This document shows positions 57,051 to 64,000 of a DNA stretch of 64,000 nt, in pieces. Source of the stretch: Archivesica marissinica (Eukaryota > Mollusca > Bivalvia > Venerida > Vesicomyidae); NCBI GenBank assembly GCA_014843695.1, contig CM026395.1, forward strand, positions 49,272,557 to 49,336,556. The letters are read 5' to 3'. Made by a program: the position numbers and the translations under genes. The notes beneath the pieces are model-generated. The model saw only the letters and a program-made list of their open reading frames with translations. It did no database searches and was not told the DNA's origin. Each line of letters begins with the position of its first letter. Position 1 is the stretch's first letter.

Positions 57051-58203
57051 CTATTTCTCCTCTCGCACCGGTTTGCCGTCAATGTATAAGGTGTCGTAAG
57101 ACAGCCACGCCCTTTTACCAGCCTTCTTCGCGTCCTTGAGTAGAGGTAGTAAATTCCTTCGCTTGTCAGCAACTTCCTTCGGGGAACTGTTCACTGACAT
57201 AGTAGTTAGTACCCTGAAGTGTTTTCCATTGCTTTCTAACAGCTTCACGCTCTTTGAAAAGTGAGAACTTGGCCACTATTCGCCTGCTTCTACCCTCGGA
57301 TTTGGCACCCATGCGATGGACTCTCTCAAATTGTATGTTACGGACAATTTGATCTGTCAATTTCATCTTATCTGTGAGAAATGTTCGGAGCTCTTTTTCT
57401 GTATCATTTGGCGACTCATTGGCAGACTCTAGGATATTCGAAAATATAAGGTTGTTACGCATAGATTGCGACTGCAAGTAGACTATCTCCTCTCTAAGCA
57501 AATTTCTCTCTTTTTCTATTTCATTCACTTTGTCATTTACTAAGCCCAAAGAAAAGTCAGTGCTTTCTACTTTATCCTCGACTCTGCCTACCCTTTCGTC
57601 CGAGCGTTTAACATTGTCCTGTATATATGTCCACATTTTCTTCATTTCACTCTCGAACTTGTCAACTTTCTTTTCCATACTCTCAAGTTTTTTCAAACGG
57701 GTGTCCATTTGGCCTAGTTTAGAGTCAATAGAGAGTAAACATTTCATAATGTCTGCATTTGTCGGACATTCAGCAGTGCTAACTGTCTCACTCATGTTGG
57801 TGTATGTAGTATTCGGTAATGGTGTATACGTCAGCTGAGATCCTTGTTTATATGAAGTTGGTATGGTTGGTCGGGGATGACCAATATAACCCGTGCTAGT
57901 ATTTGTACCAGTATTACTGTGTTCTTGCTCGAATAGTCTGTCAAAAATTACACTATCATCACCGTCACATAATACAGTAGGAACTGTGCTGGAATATGTA
58001 CTAGTAGTACTGTGTTCTTGCGCTAGTAAATTGTCCAAATTCACACTCTCATCGTCGTCATATAATATGTTATTGGCCTCACTTATAATTTTACTAACAC
58101 TCAAAGGTTCTGGAGAAGTTGAATCGTGTTTTCCGGCTTTACAAGATTGTTCATTATTTAAGCTGTCATCACTCTGCCTCCGTTTATTCCGTCGTCTACC
58201 CAT
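57051..58203 (-). pseudogene. LINE ORF1, coiled-coil RNA-binding protein (frameshifted)
   Basis: The start ATG at 58203 follows no other in-frame candidate. The N-terminus is basic (MGRRRNKRRQ) and then Ser/Thr/acid-rich; a heptad-like coiled coil spans about residues 150-250 (LGQMDTRLKKLESMEKKVDK, VNEIEKERNLLREEIVYLQ). An RRM-like part follows: NNLIFSNILES, then FERVHRMG and RRIVAKFSLFKEREAV, then NYYVSEQFP. This is the L1-ORF1 type of layout (a nucleic-acid chaperone in the retrotransposition particle). A frameshift near 57180 leaves the frame ending EGSC; the continuation (KEVADKRRNLLPLLKDAKKA, LYIDGKPVREEK) is at 57051-57248, whose nominal first codon is GTG. Confidence 0.88.
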
Positions 58204-58545
58204 CCATACAACTCGATTAATGCGGTGCAGTCAAGCGTGACGATTTGAGCGCGAAATGGAGTGTGCTATTATATATCCAATAAACCGGTTTACTAAGTGA
58301 TAACGTGTTACTATAAATAGTAACACAGGTAGTTATACCTGTCGTTTAAATCAAGTTCAAAATGTGAAAAGTATATATGTCACCTCCAATTCAATCCATC
58401 CTCCAATTCAATCCATCCTATATGAATCACTTATCACTTAACTAAATTTTAACCAAATAGCACTGTCCTATAACCATAAAAAACGAACATATTTCCACCA
58501 GCTAAAACATAAACAACCCTCCATTGTATACCACTGATTCAAGTA

Positions 58546-58625
58546 GTTACGCAATGAACTATTTGCATGCTGAGGAAAATAAACGCTATAAATAGTTCAA
58601 ACAATTATTGCAGACGACAATTCAA
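58546..58625 (-). mobile_element. composite repeat, right part beyond the LINE
   Basis: GTTACGCAATGAACTATTTG, CATGCTGAGGAAAATAAACG and TTATTGCAGACGACAATTCA are the reverse of 41225-41300. With 52941-53346 it reconstitutes the interrupted host repeat. 58626-58917 has no other feature. Confidence 0.9.
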
Positions 58626-58917
58626 TTATGTGTTTTTCTTATTTGTAACTTGAAACTCTGCTAATATGTTAAGGAATTTCATAGAAAATTCTAATGACAG
58701 TCCATGACATATTTCACAGTTATTTTCATCGCTAGCTTTCCAAGTTAGAGATGCATATGGCATAGCGTTTGTACGATATACACGTAATGGCTATATGTTA
58801 GCCGAATCTATTTAAAGTAACATACTTAACAGCAATGACGTCATTTTTGGACAACCATTTCGAAATCGTCAAATGTCTAGCTTTCAAATAATGCAAAGAA
58901 GGATTCAAATACGAATA

Positions 58918-59099
58918 CAGTCAAACCTCTGTTAAGCAGCCAGCCAAGGGAATCACAAAAGGCGGATGCTTAGCACACGTGTCTGCTTAACAGAGGTACA
59001 ATTTATAATAAAACAACATATTGGAAACCGGGAAACTGGCTGCTTAATACAGGTTGGCTGCTTAATAGAGGTGACCACTCACTAGCACAGGTATGACTG
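58918..59099 (+). mobile_element. palindromic MITE (TA-CAGTCAAACCTC)
   Basis: 182 bp; left CAGTCAAACCTCTGTTAAGC, right AGCACAGGTATGACTG, flanked by TA. Same family as the copies at 28.4, 37.8 and 44.7 kb. Confidence 0.92.
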
Positions 59100-59144
59100 T
59101 ATAAAGTAAACATTAAAAAACTACACAGAACTGATGATTATTTT

Positions 59145-59337
59145 CTTACAACTTATAGTAATCACTCTCGAGACCACATTCCTGATGGAATCCATCGCCA
59201 CGAGATAGAGAGAAGAGGCAACGTGGAATTTAAATGCCTTGCATAAGGGCACACTCATAACGGCTCCAGCGGGGCTCGAACTCCGAACAGTTCGCATCTG
59301 AAGCGAACGCGCTACCACTGCGCTATCACGACTTCCA
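59145..59337 (-). mobile_element. SINE-B, well preserved
   Basis: Minus strand: TGATAGCGCAGTGGTAGCGC, GTTCGCTTCAGATGCGAAC (loop TTCAGAT, Leu-CAG-like), B box GAGTTCGAGCCCCGC, CCTTATGCAAGGCATTTAAA, body CGTGGCGATGGATTCCATCA. Best head in the window. Confidence 0.92.
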
Positions 59338-60063
59338 CAAGATTTCTGTTGAAAATACAAACCACCACAAGCGTGTCTCGCCACAGGAAGTTGGCTGTAT
59401 AAAGCTTTGTGTATTACTAGATTACAAATAACTATCTGAATACCCCCCCCCCCATTCTGTTTTCTATCTCCAATCCAATATTATCATAACCAATTGTGGT
59501 TGTACAGTTTGATGATACGCGCATTTGGTCTTTCTGTTGCACAATCACCATCATATCTTAATATATATTTAGAAATTAATAACATCTTCTCACATTCCCA
59601 AACTATTGAGTTACCCAATACATGTACACATGTATTTGATAGTAATTGTGTTGCCTAATATACTGGTATATTTGTAAATAATTTGTAGGAAAGAGGTAAC
59701 CATACAAGCAGGTTGCTTTCTCCTCAATCCTACATGTATGTGCATAATATTTAAACTTGACTATGTTTAATCAAAGAAATAAATATTGTTTAAACTACCC
59801 CCTACCATTTAAATGTGTTGGCTTTATTATTATTATTTTCTATTAGAACTTTTTTAACGAAATCTATTCAGATATGTTTGGCTAAAGATACAGTCCTGTT
59901 CAAAATCGCTGTAACAATTCCTAGAAATGTTCTAGAAATGTTCCAGAAATTCCAGTCTCGCACGACTGTTTCAGAGTGGCTTTGTACATGTAGTTTATGT
60001 TTTTGTTGTCAAATTGTATGTTTTAATATGTATGTACAAAGGTGAGACTATACTAAATATACA
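59338..60063. other. no feature recognised
   Basis: A C-run at about 59440-59453; otherwise AT-rich spacer. Confidence 0.4.
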
Positions 60064-60205
60064 CATAAATGTATCCACGTTGCCTCTTCTCTCTCCCTCG
60101 TGGCGATGGATTCCACCAGGAATGAGGTCTCGAGAGTGATTTATATAAGTTGAAATAACTTGTTTCGCAATCGAGCTCAAATAAATTTGTATAAACTAAT
60201 AAATA
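60064..60205 (+). mobile_element. SINE-B, 5'-truncated
   Basis: Starts CACGTTGCCTCTTCTCTCTC, then CGTGGCGATGGATTCCACCA, AACTTGTTTCGCAATCGAGC and an AAATAAATTTGTATAAACT tail. Confidence 0.88.
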
Positions 60206-60574
60206 TATTTATCACATAACTCTGCTTGTATTCAGTGTAGTATTGCCATCACATATTTCCTTATAACAACACACGTGTAATAACACCTGGTAGGATTCTG
60301 ATTGGTTGCGGAAATGACAACTTGCAATACCGTGACATTCGACATATACATGTATTTTGTGTTCTTCCTTTGTTTGCTGATAATCAACAATTTACATGTA
60401 GATCAATAAAGTGCTAAATATAGTGATTAAAAACATTGTGTCGAATTATTTACGTGAAATTGTTGAAATGAGTTTATAGACATATTTGTATCCAGTTCCA
60501 TCCACAATAGCGAATAACTGACTGTAGGTATAGGTAAAGCATTGTTTGTTTTTGTTTTTCTAAATTTGTTTTTA
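60206..60574. other. spacer with repeat F piece
   Basis: 60250-60320 (AACACACGTGTAATAACACC, TTCTGATTGGTTGCGG) matches 40.09-40.14 kb. No gene. Confidence 0.45.
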
Positions 60575-60822
60575 TACTTTATTTATTTTACAACGATTGC
60601 GAAGCAAGTTTTAACAACTTATATTAATCACTCTCGTTGGCTCGGATGAAAGCGTATATGTGGTCATTCATGTGGGAGGAAACCGGAGTACCCGGAGAAA
60701 ACCCACCTGTCCGATATGGCGACCATCGTACCATCTCACATACTTCCCTGACCGAGGATCGAACCCGGGTCGCATTGGTGAGAAGCGAGCGCGCTAACCA
60801 CTGCGCTAATCGGACAGCCTTG
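60575..60822 (-). mobile_element. SINE-C, full length
   Basis: Minus strand: AGGCTGTCCGATTAGCGCAG, B box CCCGGGTTCGATCCTCGG, GGTGGGTTTTCTCCGGGTAC, GCTTTCATCCGAGCCAACGA and tail TTTTACAACGATTGCG reversed. Reference copy for this family. Confidence 0.93.
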
Positions 60823-60861
60823 TTTGCATATCTTATTCATAGTGCGAGCATAAAACAGTTT

Positions 60862-61085
60862 AAACTGTATTTATTTTGCAACGATTGCAGCAACAACTTA
60901 TACTACTACTACTCTCGTTGGCGAGGATGAATGTTGTAGTCAGTATAGTGACTGGAAACAGGAGTACCCGGAGAAAACCCACCTGTCCGATCGGTGGACC
61001 ACCGTACCATCTCACATATTTCCCAGTCCCGAAGATCGAACCCGGGTTCAATTGTCGAGAAGCGAGCTTGGTAACTACTCGCAAA
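60862..61085 (-). mobile_element. SINE-C, diverged
   Basis: A second reverse copy 40 bp from the first: TATTTATTTTGCAACGATTG, GAGTACCCGGAGAAAACCCA, GAAGATCGAACCCGGGTTCA. The body is partly deleted and the head diverged. Confidence 0.85.
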
Positions 61086-61887
61086 CGGTGCCATTTCACA
61101 TTTCAGAACAGGAATATAACCCAAACAATATAATTATTTCTGACGTCACGTCCGGTATTCAGCATTGTTGACGAGGCGTTTGAAAATATGATCACCTTAC
61201 TCTGTAAACTAGGCTTAGTACATGACCATTCAATGTCGTACATACTCTATTTCCTAACCCAGTAGCGGCACTATAATAATAACAGTAACGACAACGCATC
61301 GTGCACTTGCAATAAGAGACATCGCTAATTTTCTATTACCTCCCTTGGCAGATAAAGTCTGATTTATTCCAAAATGTGAGTAAGTCCTTTAAGTTAGAAA
61401 CCTTTGTTTTACTGTTGTTCCAGATGTTGTGTGATAAATGAAATATTATCAAAATCGTGTTAATTAACTGGTAACATTCTTTTACATTGTATATACTGTA
61501 TGAAATCTGTCGAGATACAGTAATTTAATAATCATAAGAAGCGATAGTAGAATACAATTGCTAACATGTTGTGCAAAGGAAACAACGATAAAAACAGAAA
61601 AAAACACTTAACCTATCTACTTTTATGGAGTATTCAGGAGCAGGATCGATGTCTCTCAATATCATACAGACAATACTCACAGGGATAGTCACATTACGAC
61701 AGAGATAGCCTCAAGGCTTAATCTAATTTCTTAATTTGCCCATTGGTTAATGGTTAGATACCCTACACCGAACTGGTGCTAAGGTTTCACTATCAGTTCA
61801 ACAGAACAGATTGTCCTTAACTAACAAGTAAGCGTGGTTTTTATTTCGCAAAGCTCAACATTTATTTTAAGGAATAAATAGAACCAC
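61086..61887. other. no feature recognised
   Basis: AT-rich spacer. Short frames lack support. Confidence 0.4.
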
Positions 61888-62010
61888 AGACCTTCCGCAA
61901 CACAGCAGGACAACTTCCTCGCATGACCTAATTCGATACCTACAGTGGGAATCGAACCGACAGCGGTGAGGGTAATGCGACCTTAGCCACTAGGCCACGG
62001 ATGTCCACTC
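61888..62010 (-). mobile_element. SINE-E head and part of body
   Basis: Minus strand: GTGGCCTAGTGGCTAAGGTC, CATTACCCTCACCGCTGTC, B box GGTTCGATTCCCACTGTAGG, CATGCGAGGAAGTTGTCCTG. Confidence 0.7.
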
Positions 62011-62130
62011 GTTGAACTATTCGATTGCATCAGTAAATTGCATACATATTGAACCGTTGCAAGAAGCATTTGAGAATGAGGCAAACAAATCGGTTTTACT
62101 TTGAATAACAATACCCTGATGATGTGTGCT

Positions 62131-62268
62131 TTACGTTTATTTATCGTCGCTACCGCCGGTTGCCCATATGAGCGATGCCTCCTGAAGAGATTAGTCATTT
62201 GCTTAGTCTGTATCATTGTACTATCCTCCAAACATCATCTAACATGACTAATCTCTATAAATTAACGT
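62131..62268. mobile_element. head-to-head SINE-A 3' fragments
   Basis: A reversed SINE-A tail (TTACGTTTATTTATCGTCGC to GAAGAGATTAGTCATTTGCT) is joined to a forward fragment (TCTGTATCATTGTACTATCC to CATGACTAATCTCTA). The two halves can fold back. Confidence 0.8.
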
Positions 62269-62444
62269 AATAAATCACACACCGTATGTGTATACGATAT
62301 CAAAGTATCCTATCATATCGTATAATCATAAACTCCGTGCCTACATCCAGTTCCATGTATCGCTTACTACAGCGAAACTAATTAGAAAGAAACTGGGGTT
62401 GCCGTATAAACAGGTGGCATATTACCAACGTAGTTCACATATCC

Positions 62445-62660
62445 GCCCGGTGGTTACGGTCGCTGACTTATACCACTGTAACCTATCATCACCGCTCATA
62501 CCGTGTCTATTTATATGAAAAAGTTGGCAGTTTGTTACGAAGGATGGTGCACCAAGTACTGGTTTACCGCTGGAGTCTGTCCGGGAAAGGTGTTGTTAGG
62601 TAAACTGCCCGTCGCACATATATGGTCAACCGGTATTGACGTTAAATAAACGTTAAGAAA
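62445..62660 (+). mobile_element. SINE-D
   Basis: GGTGGTTACGGTCGCTGACT, AACCTATCATCACCGCTCAT (B box deleted), GGTGCACCAAGTACTGGTTT, GTCCGGGAAAGGTGTTGTTA, then tail GTCGCACATATATGGTCAAC and CGGTATTGACGTTAAATAAA. This copy preserves the tail. 62661-63152 shows no feature. Confidence 0.82.
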
Positions 62661-63152
62661 CCCCAGATTTCACACCTTAATAAACACAGCCGAGTACATT
62701 ATGCGGTTAGTTTGTTGGCAGAGAAAGGGGATTTTTCAAACGTTATTTTTGTTGATGGTCAACTGTGGGCTTGGACCAAGACGGCAGGTCCTCAGGATAT
62801 AAGTATACATATAATAGAAACATAACATGTAGAGCAAACATATCTACTAGGAGTGCACTTGCAAACAGTTGTCCCAAACATATTCCTGATGGCAAAGATC
62901 ATATAACTCTATAATGGAATGAGCTATATATCACATTGGCAGCTTTGACATTGAGATTCTAATATTTGAATTTTTAATAAAATTATTTCGAAGTTAGCTC
63001 CCAAAATATGCACGTCAATGTGTAATCTGATTTACGTATCGGAGCCGAGATCAGATTACTTCTACCGTGCTTAGTTTAACACAATGCTTGTGCAATGCAA
63101 TAAATCGTCCCTATAGGATATACACTCAACATAATTCTCGGTCGGTCACCTG

Positions 63153-63383
63153 GTGGAAGTCGTGATAGCATGATAGCGTGATCGCTTCAGGTACGAAAGG
63201 TCCGGTATTCGAGCCCCACTGGAGCAGTTACGATTGTGCCTTTTGGCAAGACATTTAAATTCCACGTTGTCTCTTCTCTCTCCCTCGTGGCGATGGATTC
63301 CATCAGGAATGAGGTCTCGAGAGTGAGTAATATAAGTTGTAAGAACTTGTTTCGCAATCGAGCTAAAATAAATTTGTATAAAC
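63153..63383 (+). mobile_element. SINE-B
   Basis: Head GGAAGTCGTGATAGCATGAT with GATCGCTTCAGGTACGAAAG, B box TATTCGAGCCCCACTGG, TTTTGGCAAGACATTTAAAT, body CCCTCGTGGCGATGGATTCC and tail AACTTGTTTCGCAATCGAGC. Confidence 0.9.
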
Positions 63384-63429
63384 TAAACTACCTGGTGTTT
63401 TTTTCCATATTTGGGGGCAAACTATATAT

Positions 63430-63978
63430 ATAAATAACGGTAACATATCAATATTCATATAACTGGGCAAAATCAATAAAACGTAATTTGGAAAATTTAG
63501 GTGTCCATAATAGTTGGCTTAATCAAGGGGTAGATAATGAAATATTCGTTATTGCATTGTTGAAACAAAGAGTTAGAGATACATATATACAGTACTGGAA
63601 CACCTCAATTGATGAATCATCCAGAGCTACAACATAAAACCTTTTCTCCAATTTGGAATTCAAGGACTACTGATAAATTAGAAAATTCACAATTGCATTA
63701 ACTAGATTAAGACTGTCAGCACATAGATTATCAATTGAAACAGGAAGATGGCATAAACCAAATAAGATACATAGAAATAAAAGAAAGTGCCTAATATGTA
63801 ACTCAATTGAAGACGAATTCCATTTTATATTAGAATGTAAGAATTATAATGACATCAGAAAATTTTTATGTATTGAACTTTTAACAACCAACAATGTTAA
63901 TGCATTGAATAAGTTATCTACTTTTGTCTTTAAAGCTTTTGAAATGAGAAATCACAAGATATGTATTAGTTATTAATT
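63430..63978 (+). mobile_element. LINE ORF2 C-terminal end
   Basis: Plus-strand frames: YNWAKSIKRNLENLGVHNSW, IALLKQRVRDTYIQYWNTSI and, after a stop and frame change near 63640-63700, LTRLRLSAHRLSIETGRWHK. The zinc-finger end follows, CLICNSIEDEFHFILECKNY, to a stop near 63977. It parallels the end of the 53-kb LINE (LRISAHTLRIHTGRYSRNR, CQCCNSGQIEDEYHFI) but is diverged. 5'-truncated. Confidence 0.88.
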
Positions 63979-64000
63979 GTCACTTTTCCTCTCGTAATGA

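Larger units (their letters stand above)
53353..58545 (-). mobile_element. near-complete LINE, about 5.19 kb
   Basis: Contains 5' UTR (58545-58204), ORF1, ORF2 and a 3' UTR ending in a (TCTGT)n-like tail (53353-53385). Boundaries come from comparing the interrupted host repeat with its intact copy at 41.2 kb: GTTACG is duplicated at 53347-53352 and 58546-58551. ORF1 has one frameshift. ORF2 has at least two frameshifts and one in-frame stop, so this copy is inactive as sequenced. Confidence 0.92.

Overview
The window is eukaryotic, AT-rich and repeat-dominated. It looks like an intergenic or accessory region of an invertebrate animal genome. The evidence is one host-type gene with a GT-AG intron, several tRNA-derived SINE families, non-LTR (LINE) retrotransposons with AP-type endonuclease and zinc-finger tails, hAT-, pogo- and BEL/Pao-type remnants, palindromic MITEs, and many long minisatellites. 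A bivalve mollusc is my best guess from this repeat mix, but nothing in the window proves it. There are no bacterial operons, CRISPR arrays, rRNA genes or intact tRNA genes.

Layout. 0-2.4 kb: two minisatellites (27 bp and 32 bp). 3.3-5.15 kb, minus strand: the last two recognisable exons of an alkylsulfatase (SdsA-like metallo-beta-lactamase fold) gene, with an N-terminus cut off by a LINE fragment (5.2-6.2 kb) and two compensating frameshifts. 6.4-8.8 kb: a broken LINE with a SINE nested inside. 9.5-11.2 kb: SINEs. 12.3-14.6 kb, minus strand: a frameshifted DDE-transposase-like gene whose 5' end runs into a 194-bp satellite carrying a hairpin. 15.7-17.4 kb: a fold-back with flanking duplication, a perfect 54-bp hairpin and the start of a BEL/Pao-type gag. 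A 1,000-N assembly gap follows. 18.4-24.1 kb: a 5.66-kb array of a 36-bp unit with higher-order structure. 24.5-35.4 kb: more minisatellites, SINEs, nested MITEs and a LINE fragment. 35.5-36.5 kb: a hAT relic with a clean 8-bp target duplication. 37-44.4 kb: LINE debris, SINEs and two tandem arrays that arose out of SINE sequence. 44.4-50.3 kb: MITE, SINEs and a pogo-like element containing LINE debris that expanded into a 30-bp tandem array, then a pentamer-type array. 50.9-52.5 kb: a 36/30-bp array. 53.35-58.55 kb, minus strand: a nearly complete LINE (ORF1 + ORF2) inserted into an older SINE-bearing repeat, with a short target duplication. 58.6-64 kb: MITE, SINEs and a last LINE fragment.

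How it works together. Apart from the alkylsulfatase remnant, every protein signal is a transposon protein. About a quarter of the window is tandem repeat. The recurring theme is that transposon pieces act as seeds for tandem arrays: at least three arrays can be traced to a specific SINE or reverse-transcriptase segment, and two or three simple repeats sit at SINE tails or internal pyrimidine runs. Long open frames inside the arrays come from unit lengths divisible by three or units with no stop codons; I do not treat them as genes. Five SINE families are given local names here (A to E). A, D and E appear to share a 3' tail type, and B and C share another, suggesting two partner LINEs.
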